A stretch of 64,000 nt of DNA from Pseudodesulfovibrio portus (GCF_026000375.1 NZ_AP026708.1:1304501-1368500); one strand, 5' to 3'. Shown: positions 34,192 through 43,864, counted from the stretch's first letter. The notes: a model not told the origin generated them from the sequence alone. Program-made: numbers and translations.

Positions 34192-34239
34192 GTTTTGAAG
34201 ATACAGGGAAAACAGGGAAAATACTGAGGAGGAAGACAC

Positions 34240-35496
34240 ATGGAATACTTTGAAATCGAACACGAAAGCAGCGCCAAGATCAAGGTCGTGGGCTGCGGCG
34301 GCGGTGGCGGCAACGCGGTCAACAACATGATCATGTCCGCTCTCAAGGGCGTCAAATTCATCGTTGCCAACACCGACAACCAGGACATCAACAAGTCCAT
34401 GGCCGAACACAAGATCCAGATCGGCGAGAAGCTGACCAAGGGTCTCGGCGCGGGCGCCAACCCGGAGATCGGCCGCAACGCCGCCCTGGAGTCCGTGGAG
34501 CAGATCCGCGAGGCCCTGGACGGCGCGGACATGGTCTTCATCACCGCCGGCATGGGCGGCGGCACCGGCACCGGTTCCGCCCCGGTCGTGGCCCAGGTGG
34601 CCAAGGAACTGGGCGCGCTCACCGTGGGCGTGGTCACCAAGCCCTTCTACTTCGAAGGCCGCCGCAGGCTGGAACAGGCCGAAGAGGGCACCCGGGCGTT
34701 GTCCGACGTGGTGGACTCCATCATCACCATCCCCAACGACCGGCTGCTCCAGCTGGCCGCCAAGAAGGCGTCCTTCTCCGACATGCTCAAGAAGGCGGAT
34801 GAGGTCCTGTACTACGCGGTCAAGGGCATCGCCGACCTGATCACCGTGCACGGGCTGATCAACCTGGACTTCGCGGACGTCAAGGCCGCCATGTCCTGCT
34901 CCGGCATGGCGCTCATGGGCACCGGCATCGCGTCCGGCGAATCCCGGGCCAAGGAAGCGGCCATGAAGGCCATCACCTCCCCGCTGCTGGAAGACGTGTC
35001 CATCGAGGGCGCCAAGGGCGTGTTGATCAACATCACCTGCGGCCCGGACATGCTCATCGACGAGGTCTCCGAGGCTGCGGACATCATTTACAAGGAAGCC
35101 CACGACGACGCCGAAATCTTCTTCGGCACAGTCTTCGACCCGGACGCGGGCGACGAGATGCGCATCACGGTCATCGCCACGGGCATCGACCCGGCGGCGG
35201 AAGAGCCGGAACCGGTCCTTTCCAAGGCGGAACAGCAGAAACTGCTGCTGCTCGGCAAGCCGCGCGGCATGGAACAGGCAGTGGCCCAGCCCAAGCGGGC
35301 GGTCCACCAGAAGGTGCTCAACACCGACCGCAACATCCCGGCGTACCTGCGCAAGGCGGGCGGCGAACTGAACACCACCGAAATGCCCAACGTCCGGATG
35401 AGCCAGCGGGCCGTTGCCGGTCCCGGCGAAGAGGAATTCATTTTCGAGGAGGACAATCTCGAAGTCCCTGCCTTCATTCGCAAGAATGTAGACTAG
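34240..35496 (+). CDS. ftsZ: Cell division GTPase FtsZ
   Basis: A 418-residue tubulin homologue forming the Z ring. N-terminal [16 protein letters not shown], the tubulin signature [15 protein letters not shown] (about residues 107-121), [18 protein letters not shown] (T7 loop), a variable linker (about 330-400) and the conserved C-terminal peptide EVPAFIRKN that binds FtsA. A strong GAGGAGGAAG site precedes the ATG. Last gene of the dcw cluster proper. Confidence 0.96.
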   Translation: MEYFEIEHESSAKIKVVGCGGGGGNAVNNMIMSALKGVKFIVANTDNQDINKSMAEHKIQIGEKLTKGLGAGANPEIGRNAALESVEQIREALDGADMVFITAGMGGGTGTGSAPVVAQVAKELGALTVGVVTKPFYFEGRRRLEQAEEGTRALSDVVDSIITIPNDRLLQLAAKKASFSDMLKKADEVLYYAVKGIADLITVHGLINLDFADVKAAMSCSGMALMGTGIASGESRAKEAAMKAITSPLLEDVSIEGAKGVLINITCGPDMLIDEVSEAADIIYKEAHDDAEIFFGTVFDPDAGDEMRITVIATGIDPAAEEPEPVLSKAEQQKLLLLGKPRGMEQAVAQPKRAVHQKVLNTDRNIPAYLRKAGGELNTTEMPNVRMSQRAVAGPGEEEFIFEEDNLEVPAFIRKNVD

Positions 35497-35522
35497 GATG
35501 CGTACCTCGCGCGCTGTAGGGG

Positions 35523-37199
35523 GATACCGTCATAGGTAAGCGAACCCTGTATCATGGCGTCCGGGAGCCCCTGGCTCCCGACCTCGGAGGACGGCTGCCC
35601 GTAGCGCTGGCCGTCCCCGGAGGCGACAAGGCCGCCATATCCGCCCTGGGCTGGCAGTCCGTATACCGGACGCTGGCCGAGGAGCCCGGCCTGGCCGTTG
35701 AACGTGTCTTCCCGGACAAGCTGGGACTGACCGATGGCGAAAGCCCCGTCACGCGCGAATCAAAAAGCCCACTATCCTCATTCCCTGTAATAGCCTGGAG
35801 CATTACGTTCGAGGAAGATTTCCTCAGTCTTCCTCGAACGCTCCGGGCGGCGGGCGTTCCGCCGCTTGCGGCGGAACGCCCTTCTCTCCCGCTGGTCATC
35901 GCGGGAGGGCCCATCGCCTTTCTCAACCCGGCCCCCATCGCCCCCTTCGTGGACCTCTTCTGGGTGGGCGAGGCCGAAGAGCATTTCCTGAACCTGTTCG
36001 AGACCGTGAAGCAGCTCGTCTTCGACGGCCTGGGCAGAGACGACATCCTCGAAGCCGTCAAGGACCTGCCCGGCGTGTACGCTCCCGGCCGCTCCAAGAC
36101 CCCGGTCAGACGCATCGTGTCCGGCAAACCCGGCCCGCTGACGGACCCGGCCTTTTCCTGCTTCATCTCCGGCACCGCCGCCTTCCGCGACACCCTGCTG
36201 CTGGAGGTCAACCGGGGGTGCCCCTACGGTTGCCGGTTCTGCGCCGCCGGGTTCATCTACCGCCCGCCCCGGCACGCCAGGCTCGACGAGCTCAAGCGCA
36301 TCGTGGAGCTGGCCGACCCGCCCAAGGTGGGGCTGGTGGGCACGGCCCTGACAGACTGGCCGGACCTGCTCCCCTTTCTCAAGTGGCTGCACGAAAAAAA
36401 GAAGAAATTTTCCCTGTCCTCCATGCGCGCGGACGGCATCACCGAGGAGCTCCTCACCTACCTGCGCGAACGCGGCATCCGCACCGTGACCCTGGCCCTG
36501 GAAGGGGCTTCCGAACGGCTGCGGCGCATGATGAGCAAGAAGCTCGACATCAGGGATTTCAAGAACGCGGTCCGGCTCTGCGCCCGGTACGGGGTCAACC
36601 ACCTCAAGCTCTACCTGATCGCGGGCTGGCCCGGCGAGACCGACGAGGACTACACCGAGCTGGCCGCCCTGCTCGAAGAGATCGTGGCCATCCGCAGTGA
36701 GGAGCCCGGCGGCCGCAAAAAGCAGTTCATGCGCATCACCATCGGGGTCAGCTCCCTGGTGCCCAAGCCGTTCACCCCGTTCCAGTGGGCCCCCATGATG
36801 GGCGATGCCGAACTCAACGCGCGCATGAAGCAGCTGACGCGCATGGCCAAGCCGTTCAAGGGCGTGACGCTCCAGCACGACAATCCGTTCCAGGCCCGGC
36901 TCCAGGGGTTGCTCGCGCGCGGCGGCGAAGAGGTGGCGGACTTCATCCAACTGGCTGCCGAACAGGGCGGCTGGAAAAAGGCGCTCAAGCTGTGGAAGGG
37001 CGACCCGGCAACCATCCTCGACCGCGAACGGGCCCGCGACGAGCCCTTCCCCTGGGACGTCATCGACATCGGCGTGAACCGCGAACACCTGTGGAAGGAA
37101 TGGCAACGCGCCAAGGCCGCCAAGGTCTCCCCCGGCTGCTCGGCCAAAGGCTGCGCCCAGTGCGCCGGGTGCGGGCTGGAGACTCCCTCGAACGAATAA
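35523..37199 (+). CDS. Radical SAM protein (B12-binding-like N-terminus), start codon problem
   Basis: Radical SAM enzyme with the cluster motif CPYGCRFCAAG (CxxxCxxC) and a C-terminal part with a Cys-rich tail (CSAKGCAQCAGCG). The first usual start codon in this frame is GTG 35949. Yet the frame upstream, from 35523, encodes family-like sequence: RVFPDKLG, SFPVIAWSITFEEDFLSLPRTLRAAGVP, PLVIAGGPIAFLNPAPIAPFVDLFWVGEAEEH. No ATG, GTG or TTG lies between the stop at 35517 and 35949. Either a rare start (for example ATA, ATT or CTG) is used or a one-base frameshift separates the gene from ATG 35498, two bases after ftsZ. The reaction is unknown. Confidence 0.7.
   Translation, partial: DTVIGKRTLYHGVREPLAPDLGGRLPVALAVPGGDKAAISALGWQSVYRTLAEEPGLAVERVFPDKLGLTDGESPVTRESKSPLSSFPVIAWSITFEEDFLSLPRTLRAAGVPPLAAERPSLPLVIAGGPIAFLNPAPIAPFVDLFWVGEAEEHFLNLFETVKQLVFDGLGRDDILEAVKDLPGVYAPGRSKTPVRRIVSGKPGPLTDPAFSCFISGTAAFRDTLLLEVNRGCPYGCRFCAAGFIYRPPRHARLDELKRIVELADPPKVGLVGTALTDWPDLLPFLKWLHEKKKKFSLSSMRADGITEELLTYLRERGIRTVTLALEGASERLRRMMSKKLDIRDFKNAVRLCARYGVNHLKLYLIAGWPGETDEDYTELAALLEEIVAIRSEEPGGRKKQFMRITIGVSSLVPKPFTPFQWAPMMGDAELNARMKQLTRMAKPFKGVTLQHDNPFQARLQGLLARGGEEVADFIQLAAEQGGWKKALKLWKGDPATILDRERARDEPFPWDVIDIGVNREHLWKEWQRAKAAKVSPGCSAKGCAQCAGCGLETPSNE
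35806..35912. repeat. Three consecutive strong hairpins inside the radical SAM N-terminal region
   Basis: CGTTCGAGGAAGA/TCTTCCTCGAACG (13 base pairs, 35806-35840), GGGCGTTCCGCCGC-TT-GCGGCGGAACGCCC (14 pairs, 35852-35881) and CTCCCGC/GCGGGAG (seven pairs, about 35885-35908) follow one another. The frame stays open and family-like through them, so they are coding, but the density of perfect palindromes is unusual. Confidence 0.7.
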
Positions 37200-37299
37200 T
37201 CCCCGCTCTCTCCCCCTCCCGCCGATTTTGCTTCCCATAGACCACCCCTGTTGTGGTATATTGATGGCAATCAACTCCGTTCAAACCAAGGAGATTGCC

Positions 37300-38040
37300 A
37301 TGAAGCATCTGCTCATCATACTGACGTTGCTGATGATCCCCGTCACGGCCATGGCCGGGATGGGCGGGGCCGTGCCGTACACCGTGAACGGCGAATCCTT
37401 TGAAGGCTATTTTGTCAGCCCTGCGGACAAAGCGCCGCTGGTGCTGCTCGTCCATGACTGGGACGGCTTGACCGACTACGAGGTGAAGCGGGCCGACATG
37501 CTGGCCGAGCTGGGTTACGCGGTGTTCGCCGTGGACCTGTTCGGCGCGGGCGTGCGGCCCACCGAGACCGAGGACAAGAAGCGGCTGACCGGCGCGCTCT
37601 ACGCCGACCGGGGCCGCATGCGCGCCCTGCTCGACGGGGCGCTGGACAAGGCGCGGGCGCTGGGCGGCGACACGGCCAACGCCGTGGCCATGGGCTACTG
37701 CTTCGGCGGCACCGCCGTGCTGGAGCTGGCCCGGTCGGGTGCGGACCTCAAGGCGTTCGTCCTCTTCCACGGCAACCTGGCCACGCCCGAGGGGCAGGAC
37801 GTTTCCGCCGTCAGGGGATTCGTTCTGGTCTTCCACGGCTCGGCCGACCAGGCCGTGTCCATGGATGAATTGGCCGGGCTGGCCAAGGAGCTTGAGGCCG
37901 CCGGGATCAGGCACGAGATGAACATCTACAGCGGCGCGCCCCACGCCTTCACCGTGTTCGGCTCGCCGCGCTACCGCGAGGACGCCGACAAGAAATCGTG
38001 GGCCCGGTTCACCGGTTTCCTCGAAGAAACCCTCAAGTAA
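37300..38040 (+). CDS. Exported dienelactone hydrolase-family protein
   Basis: A 246-residue alpha/beta hydrolase of the dienelactone hydrolase family with a signal peptide (MKHLLIILTLLMIPVTAMA), hence periplasmic. The nucleophile elbow is GYCFGG (Cys nucleophile, about residue 131); the acid is probably in FHGSADQAVSM, and the His is in GAPHAFTVFG. The start at ATG 37300 follows AAGGAG; the open frame from 37228 lacks support. The physiological ester substrate is unknown. Confidence 0.85.
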   Translation: MKHLLIILTLLMIPVTAMAGMGGAVPYTVNGESFEGYFVSPADKAPLVLLVHDWDGLTDYEVKRADMLAELGYAVFAVDLFGAGVRPTETEDKKRLTGALYADRGRMRALLDGALDKARALGGDTANAVAMGYCFGGTAVLELARSGADLKAFVLFHGNLATPEGQDVSAVRGFVLVFHGSADQAVSMDELAGLAKELEAAGIRHEMNIYSGAPHAFTVFGSPRYREDADKKSWARFTGFLEETLK

Positions 38041-38094
38041 TACCGCGCTCCGCGCTCCCGCCCAAGGCGGATACAAACAGTTCTGAAGGGAAGT

Positions 38095-38142
38095 CCCGAG
38101 GGGAAACTCTTTCAAGAGTTTCCCCTCGGGCCGCCGGAGGCA
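38095..38142. repeat. Palindromic intergenic repeat, family B, copy 1
   Basis: A perfect 17-base stem CCCGAGGGGAAACTCTT/AAGAGTTTCCCCTCGGG with a two-base gap, followed by GCCGCCGGAGGC. It lies between two convergent genes, ending at the stop of the SLC13 gene, and may terminate or protect both transcripts. A related copy lies at 55349-55420 in the opposite orientation. Confidence 0.7.
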
Positions 38143-39978
38143 TCAAAGGTAAAACATGGGCAGGAGCACGGACAGCGTGCCCCACATGACCAGGACCAGG
38201 GGGACGCCGACCTTGACGAAGTCGGAAAAGGAGTATTCGCCCGCGTTCATGACCAGCAGGTTGGTCTTGTAGGCCATGGGCGTGGCGTAGCTCATGTTCG
38301 CGCCGAACAGCACGGCCAGGACGAACGGCAGGGGCGGGAGCCCCATCTGGGTGGCGATGGAGATGGCGATGGGCGTGCCTATGACTGCGGCGGCGTTGTT
38401 GGAGATGATGTTGGTCAGCACGGCCATGAGCAGCATGAGCCCGGAGATGACCACGTGCGGCGACGTAGTGCCGGTGGCGGCCACGAAGAGCGTGCCCAGG
38501 TACTCGGCCGCGCCGGTCTTGAGCATGGCCGCGCCCAGGGCGAGGCTGGCCACCACGATGAGCACCACCTGCACGCTCAGGGCGCGGGTGGCTTCGTTCC
38601 AGGTCAGGCAGCCGGTGAGGATCATGAGCAGCGCACCGCAGGTGGCGCTGATGGCGATGGGCAGCCAGCCCAGGGCCGCCACCAGGATGATCCCGAGCAT
38701 GATGGCCAGGGCGACGGGCGCCTTTTCAGAGGACGGCACGTCCATGATCGAGTCGAGCACCAGGAACTCGCCGGTCCGCTTCAACTCGGCGATCTTCTCC
38801 TCCGCCCCCTGCACCAGCAGGATGTCGCCCGCGCGGAGGCGGACGTTGCGGACCTTTTCCACCATCCGGGTCACCTGCCTGCCGGGCCGATGGAGGGCCA
38901 GGACGGTCAGCCCATGGCGCTCGGCGAACCGGTGGTTCTCAAGGGTCCTGCCAACCAGGGGCGAACCTTCGTAGATGGCGATCTCCGCCACCTTCTGGTC
39001 CGCCGCCTGCAGCGGGTTGTCTTCGCAGATGGGCTGGTCCTCCGAGCCCACGGGGAAGAGCGTGCCTTCCAGCACCTGCTCGAACTCCTTGAGATTGTCG
39101 GGCGTGTCGCTGACCACCAGGTGGTCGCCCTCCCTCAGGGTCACGTCGGGCAGCAGCATGATCTGGTTGCCCTCGCCCCGCTCCAGGGCCGTGACCTTCA
39201 TGCGGCCGTCGGTGAGTTCCAGAGCCCTGGACAGCGGCTGGCCCACCAGAAGGCTCTCTGCGGTAACGCCCAGGTGGGCGGTAAAGATACGCGGAGACGG
39301 GTCGGTCAGGGAAATGTCCCGCTTGGGGATCAGGCGCGGAGCCACCAGCCAGAGATAGAGGATGCCGACGCCGCCGGCCATGACGGCCGGAAGCACGAAG
39401 TCGAACATGCCCAGCCGTTCGAGGCCCATGTCCACGGCCACGGACACGACCAGCAGGTTGGTGGACGTGCCGATGGTGGTTGTCGTGCCGCCCAGCAGGG
39501 TGGAAAAGCCCATGGGCATCAAAACGGACGTGGCCGGCTGTTTGGTCTTGAGGGACACGGACACCAGCACGGGAAGCAGCAACACGACCACCGGGACGTT
39601 GTTGATGAACGCGCTGGCGAAGCCTCCGAGGATAAGGGTCAGCAGCAGCGCGCCCTGGGGGCTGACCTTCCAAAACCGGGCCAGCATCCGCCCCATGGGG
39701 TCCAACGCGCCGGTCCTGAGCAGCCCCTGCCCGGCGATCATCAGCGCGCAGACCGCTATCAGGGCCTCGTTGCCGAAACCGAGGAAAAAGTCCACGGCGT
39801 GGAGCGTCCCCCGGTCCGTTTGAAAGGGAAACACCTCGAAGCCGACGATCAGCGCCACCATAACGAGCAGGCTCGACGTCTGCAGCGGCAGCTTCTCGCG
39901 GCTGAACAGGACAAGGGCGACGCCGGTCAGCGCCAGGACGGCCAGGGCATGAACGTTGGGGGGAGGCGGTAGAATCAT
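38143..39978 (-). CDS. SLC13/DASS-family permease with two RCK_C domains
   Basis: A 611-residue inner-membrane transporter. Two blocks of hydrophobic helices (about residues 10-215 and 400-611) flank a cytoplasmic region with two TrkA_C (RCK_C) regulatory domains (about 225-300 and 315-390; ALELTDGRMKVTAL, VRLRAGDILLVQGAEEKIAEL). The repeated SNT-type motifs are GTSTNLLV and SNNAAAVIG. Such permeases carry sulfate, dicarboxylates or similar anions with Na+. ATG 39978 sits behind GGAGGAAA. Sulfate or another sulfur anion is attractive in this organism but unproven. Confidence 0.85.
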   Translation of the reverse strand: MILPPPPNVHALAVLALTGVALVLFSREKLPLQTSSLLVMVALIVGFEVFPFQTDRGTLHAVDFFLGFGNEALIAVCALMIAGQGLLRTGALDPMGRMLARFWKVSPQGALLLTLILGGFASAFINNVPVVVLLLPVLVSVSLKTKQPATSVLMPMGFSTLLGGTTTTIGTSTNLLVVSVAVDMGLERLGMFDFVLPAVMAGGVGILYLWLVAPRLIPKRDISLTDPSPRIFTAHLGVTAESLLVGQPLSRALELTDGRMKVTALERGEGNQIMLLPDVTLREGDHLVVSDTPDNLKEFEQVLEGTLFPVGSEDQPICEDNPLQAADQKVAEIAIYEGSPLVGRTLENHRFAERHGLTVLALHRPGRQVTRMVEKVRNVRLRAGDILLVQGAEEKIAELKRTGEFLVLDSIMDVPSSEKAPVALAIMLGIILVAALGWLPIAISATCGALLMILTGCLTWNEATRALSVQVVLIVVASLALGAAMLKTGAAEYLGTLFVAATGTTSPHVVISGLMLLMAVLTNIISNNAAAVIGTPIAISIATQMGLPPLPFVLAVLFGANMSYATPMAYKTNLLVMNAGEYSFSDFVKVGVPLVLVMWGTLSVLLPMFYL

Positions 39979-40065
39979 GGTATTTCCTCCTACCACAAGA
40001 CCCACCCCATTGGAACACGAACCCGGTCCCGTCGAAGGGGAAAACGGCCTTGGGGCGGCGGGGAA

Positions 40066-40797
40066 TCAGTGTCTGAAATTGCGTCTCATGATGGCATCAT
40101 AGGTCCCGTCGGCCTTGAGCTTGTCAAGGGCCTCCTGCCATCGGGCAATGGTCTCGTCGGGGATGTCCCTGGAAAACGCCAGCCAGGCCGAAGACCTGGC
40201 AAATTCGTAATCCGTGCGCTCGAAATCGTTGGGATCGAGTCCGGCCTGCTTGACCATGTAGTAGTGGGTTCGCTCACCCATGAGCACGAGGTCCACACGG
40301 CCCTGGACCAGTTTTTTGTAACTGGACTCGTAACTCGGCCCCACGTCGAGGTTGACGAACCCCTCGGCATGAAGGGCCTGATGGGTATAGCCGTCACGGC
40401 GCACGGCGATGCGGGCGGCCCTGCGGGCATCGTCCAGGGTCCTGATGTTCAGGTTGGCGCCCCGCTTCTGAAAGAAATAATCGCCTTCGCTGAAGACCGG
40501 CCCGACCCACTTGAAAAGCTTCTCACGCTCGGGGATGCGGACAATGGCGACCAGGGCGTGGCGATTGCCGCTCTTGGTCAGCTCGTACGCTCTCAGCCAG
40601 GGCATGACCACCAGCGGGTTGGTATCCCCCAACTCCGCCTGAATGGCCCTGACCACTTCGGGGGCCACGCCATACACTTCACCATTTTCTTCATAAACCA
40701 GAGGAGGATAGACTATCGCCTGCATGGTGATGGCCTCGGCAAGGGCAGCCGGGCACCACAGAAGCAATACGGCAGTCACCAGTGTATAGACACGCAT
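40066..40797 (-). CDS. Periplasmic solute-binding protein, SBP_bac_3 type (orphan)
   Basis: A 243-residue exported protein: signal peptide MRVYTLVTAVLLLWCPAALA, then an amino-acid-type binding domain (ITMQAIVYPPLVYEENGEVYGVAPEVVRAI; VMPWLRAYELTKSG; IPEREKLFKWVGPVF). ATG 40797 is chosen for the signal peptide. The MPWxRAY and PEREKLFKWVGP segments are shared with the partial SBP at the end of the window, so they are paralogues. There is no permease nearby. Confidence 0.82.
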   Translation of the reverse strand: MRVYTLVTAVLLLWCPAALAEAITMQAIVYPPLVYEENGEVYGVAPEVVRAIQAELGDTNPLVVMPWLRAYELTKSGNRHALVAIVRIPEREKLFKWVGPVFSEGDYFFQKRGANLNIRTLDDARRAARIAVRRDGYTHQALHAEGFVNLDVGPSYESSYKKLVQGRVDLVLMGERTHYYMVKQAGLDPNDFERTDYEFARSSAWLAFSRDIPDETIARWQEALDKLKADGTYDAIMRRNFRH

Positions 40798-40932
40798 AAT
40801 CACCCCAATAAGGATTTCCGCCAGGACGAGACGCATACATCATCGTCCACTTCATGTCTACCAGTCTGCCCATCTCCATGCACTTCTATATCTGTTAATC
40901 TCATTACTGCCCCCCCGGACAGACCGCCCCAA

Positions 40933-40968
40933 TAAAAAACCCGCACCAGCGTCAGCCGGCACGGGTAT
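40933..40968 (-). terminator. Rho-independent terminator of glyA
   Basis: On the minus strand ACCCGTGCC pairs with GGTGCGGGT (with G-T pairs) and is followed by six T. It starts about 23 bases after the glyA stop. Confidence 0.7.
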
Positions 40969-40990
40969 TTCATTTGTCGTCGGGTGTGAT

Positions 40991-42229
40991 CTACCAGGCG
41001 AAGAGCGGGAATTCGCGAGCGAATTCCTCGACCTCATTGGAGATTTCCTCGAGCACCTTTTCGTCGTTCATGTTGTTGAGCGCGGCCACGATGGCTTCGG
41101 CGACCACGATCATGTCCTCTTCGATCATGCCCCGGGTGGTCAGGGCGGGAGTGCCCAGGCGGATGCCGGAGGTCTGGAACGGGGACTTGGTCTCGAACGG
41201 GATGGTGTTCTTGTTGGCGGTGATGCCCGCCTTGTCCAGGGCGATCTGGGCGTCCTTGCCGGTATAGTCCTTTTCGGACAGGTCGAGCAGCATCATGTGA
41301 TTGTCGGTGCCGCCGGAAACCAGATTGTAACCGGCCTCGGTCAGGGAGGCGGCCAACTGCTTGGCGTTCTTGACGACCTGCTGCTGGTACTCGACGAAAC
41401 CGGGGGACAGGGCCTCGCCGAAGGCAACGGCCTTGGCTGCGATGACGTGCATCAACGGGCCGCCCTGGATGCCGGGGAAGATGTTGGAGTTGAGCTCCTG
41501 CTCCAGGTCCTCGGCACCCAGGATCATGCCGCCGCGCGGGCCGCGCAGGGTCTTGTGGGTCGTGGTGGTGGTGTAGTGGGCGTGCTCGATGCAGGACGGG
41601 TGCTCGCCCGCCGCGATGAGACCGGCGATGTGGGCCATGTCAACCATGAGCTTGGCGCCGACCTCGTCGGCGATCTGGCGGAAGCGGGCGAAATCGATGA
41701 TGCGCGGGTAGGCGGACGCGCCCGCGATGATCATGGTCGGCTTGTGCTCCTTGGCCAGCGCCTCGACCTGGTCGTAGTCGATGGTCTGGGTCTCGCGGGA
41801 CACGCCGTAGTGCACCATGTTGAACAGCTTGCCCGAGAAGTTGACCGGGGAGCCGTGGGTCAGGTGGCCGCCGTGGGACAGGTCCATGCCGAGCACGGTG
41901 TCGCCGGGCTTGCAGGCCGCGAAGTAGACGGCCATGTTGGCCTGGGAGCCGGAGTGGGGCTGGACGTTGGCATAGGCCGCGCCGAAAATCTCCTTGGCGC
42001 GGTCGCGGGCCAGGTCCTCGACCTCGTCAACGAACTCGCAGCCGCCGTACCACCGTTTGCCGGGGTAGCCTTCGGCGTATTTGTGGGTCATGACCGACCC
42101 CTGTGCCTGGCGCACGGCCGTGGATACGAAATTTTCGCTGGCAATGAGTTCCAGCTTGGAGACCTGGCGGTCCACCTCGTCGGCGATGGCGGCGGCAACC
42201 GCCGGATCCTGGATAAGCAGTTCTTCCAT
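40991..42229 (-). CDS. glyA: Serine hydroxymethyltransferase
   Basis: A 412-residue PLP enzyme interconverting serine and glycine with tetrahydrofolate. Signatures: [39 protein letters not shown]-type stretch, [17 protein letters not shown] and the PLP-lysine motif [14 protein letters not shown]. The start is ATG 42229 (MEELLIQD); an extension to 42277 has no family match. Monocistronic with its own terminator. Confidence 0.95.
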   Translation of the reverse strand: MEELLIQDPAVAAAIADEVDRQVSKLELIASENFVSTAVRQAQGSVMTHKYAEGYPGKRWYGGCEFVDEVEDLARDRAKEIFGAAYANVQPHSGSQANMAVYFAACKPGDTVLGMDLSHGGHLTHGSPVNFSGKLFNMVHYGVSRETQTIDYDQVEALAKEHKPTMIIAGASAYPRIIDFARFRQIADEVGAKLMVDMAHIAGLIAAGEHPSCIEHAHYTTTTTHKTLRGPRGGMILGAEDLEQELNSNIFPGIQGGPLMHVIAAKAVAFGEALSPGFVEYQQQVVKNAKQLAASLTEAGYNLVSGGTDNHMMLLDLSEKDYTGKDAQIALDKAGITANKNTIPFETKSPFQTSGIRLGTPALTTRGMIEEDMIVVAEAIVAALNNMNDEKVLEEISNEVEEFAREFPLFAW

Positions 42230-42485
42230 GATGATACCCTCTGGTTGAAAGTGGATGCGAATGGCTTCCCACCCCAATCGGGCGGCGTGGCGGTCATGGC
42301 GTCATCGGCACCGGTCCGGCTTTTTCACCGTCCCGGCCCGGCGCTCCCGCCGCAACCCGTGGGCTGGAGATCCGTCCTTATATCGTCACGGAGAGGTCGT
42401 TCAACCCGTCCGATTATTCCCATTCAGGCCTTGCTTGTAGAGCGTTCGAGCGCAACCCGCAAGGATTAAGGCGTCATGAGCACAA

Positions 42486-42516
42486 TTAAAAAAGGGAGGC
42501 CGCGAGGCCCCCCTTT
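42486..42516 (-). terminator. Rho-independent terminator of fabF
   Basis: Minus-strand GGGGGGCCTCGCGGCCTCCC stem-loop (short loop at CGCG) followed by six T, 13 bases after the fabF stop. Confidence 0.75.
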
Positions 42517-42528
42517 GGTATCGTTCAG

Positions 42529-43767
42529 CTAGCCCGTGAACCGCTTGAACAGCACGCAGGCGTTGGTCCCGCCGAATCCGAACGAGTTGGACAGCGCGTA
42601 CTCGACCTGCTTCTCGCGCGGGCCGTCGGCGCAGACGTCCAGATCGCATTCGGGGTCCGGATTTGTCTGGTTGATGGTGCCGGGGATGACGCCCTCGGCA
42701 ATGGTCTTGACCGCGAACACCGCTTCCACGCCGCCGGCCGCGCCGAGCAGGTGCCCGACCTGGGACTTGTTGGCGCAGATGTTGATGTTGTAGGCGTGGT
42801 CGCCGAACACCTTCTTGATGGCCCGCGTCTCGCACAGGTCGTTCAGGTAGGTGGACGTGCCGTGGGCGTTGATGTGGTCGATCTTGGACGGGTCCACCCT
42901 GGCTTCGCGCAGGGCGCCCCCCATGGCGTAGGCCATGCCGGAGCCGTCCTCGGGCGGAGCGGTCATGTGGTAGGCATCGCCGGACGCGCCGAACCCGACC
43001 ACCTCGGCCAGGATTTCCGCGCCGCGCGCCTTGGCGTGCTCCAGGGATTCCAGGAGCAGCAGGCCGCAGCCCTCGCCCATGATGAACCCGGTGCGGTCCG
43101 CGTCGAACGGGCGGGAGGCCAGCTCCGGCTCGTCGTTGCGCACGCTCAAGGCCTTCATGGCGTTGAACCCGGCAATGCCGAGACGGGTGATGGTGGACTC
43201 CGCACCGCCGCAGATCATGGCGTCGGCCCGGCCCATGGCGATGTCGGTGTAGGCTGCGCCCACACCATGGGTGCCGGAGGCGCAGGCCGTAGTGGTACAG
43301 ATGTTGGGCCCCATGGCGCCGGCGGCTATGGACACCTGGCCCGCAGCCATGTTGGCGATGAGTATGGGGATGAAGAACGGCGATATCTTGCCCGGCCCAC
43401 GCTCCAGCATCTTGCTGTGCGTGGTCTCGATGGACTGCAGCCCGCCAAGGCCCACGCCGATGACGGTGCCGACCCGGTCCCTTTCGGATTCGGGCACGGT
43501 CCAACCAGCCCGATCCAGAAGCATCCTGCAGCTGGCCACCGCGTACTGGGTGAACGTCTCCATGCGCCGCGCTTCCTTCTTTCCGATAAACTCCGTGGGA
43601 TCGAAGTCCTTGACTTCGCCGGCGATCGTGGTGGCCAGATCGGCGGTGTCGATCCTGGTGATCGTCCCGATGCCCGATTTGCCCTCCAGGAGATTCTGCC
43701 AGCTGGTGTCCACGTCGTTGCCGAGCGGTGTGATGGCCGCGACGCTGGTAACGACTACTCTATTCAT
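42529..43767 (-). CDS. fabF: Beta-ketoacyl-ACP synthase II FabF
   Basis: A 412-residue thiolase-fold condensing enzyme extending acyl-ACP chains with malonyl-ACP. Catalytic Cys in TTACASGTHG (about residue 163), His in INAHGTSTYLND and His in SQVGHLLGAAGG, plus the C-terminal NSFGFGGTNACVLF. ATG 43767 follows GGCAGGT. It is the last gene of the lipid operon and is separated from acpP by an intrinsic terminator, so its expression is probably lower than acpP. Confidence 0.95.
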   Translation of the reverse strand: MNRVVVTSVAAITPLGNDVDTSWQNLLEGKSGIGTITRIDTADLATTIAGEVKDFDPTEFIGKKEARRMETFTQYAVASCRMLLDRAGWTVPESERDRVGTVIGVGLGGLQSIETTHSKMLERGPGKISPFFIPILIANMAAGQVSIAAGAMGPNICTTTACASGTHGVGAAYTDIAMGRADAMICGGAESTITRLGIAGFNAMKALSVRNDEPELASRPFDADRTGFIMGEGCGLLLLESLEHAKARGAEILAEVVGFGASGDAYHMTAPPEDGSGMAYAMGGALREARVDPSKIDHINAHGTSTYLNDLCETRAIKKVFGDHAYNINICANKSQVGHLLGAAGGVEAVFAVKTIAEGVIPGTINQTNPDPECDLDVCADGPREKQVEYALSNSFGFGGTNACVLFKRFTG

Positions 43768-43789
43768 GCTACCTGCCGTGTCTTGGTGT

Positions 43790-43834
43790 AATGAAAAAGG
43801 AGCGTCTTACACCTTATGGGTGCGTAAGACGCTC
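43790..43834 (-). terminator. Intrinsic terminator/attenuator between acpP and fabF
   Basis: On the minus strand GAGCGTCTTAC and GTAAGACGCTC (11 perfect pairs, plus inner CACCC/GGTG pairing) form a long hairpin followed by CCTTTTTC. It lies 31 bases after the acpP stop and 24 bases before the fabF start, so part of the transcripts should end here. Confidence 0.8.
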
Positions 43835-43864
43835 ACAATACGCAACTTCTTTAAAGCAGTCGAT

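Noticed and set aside
35498-35539. 13-codon ORF right after ftsZ as an independent peptide gene
   Set aside because: Too short, no ribosome site of its own beyond the ftsZ end, and better explained as the displaced start of the radical SAM gene.
38455-39972. 505-codon plus-strand frame across the SLC13 gene
   Set aside because: Antisense shadow of a GC-rich membrane protein gene.
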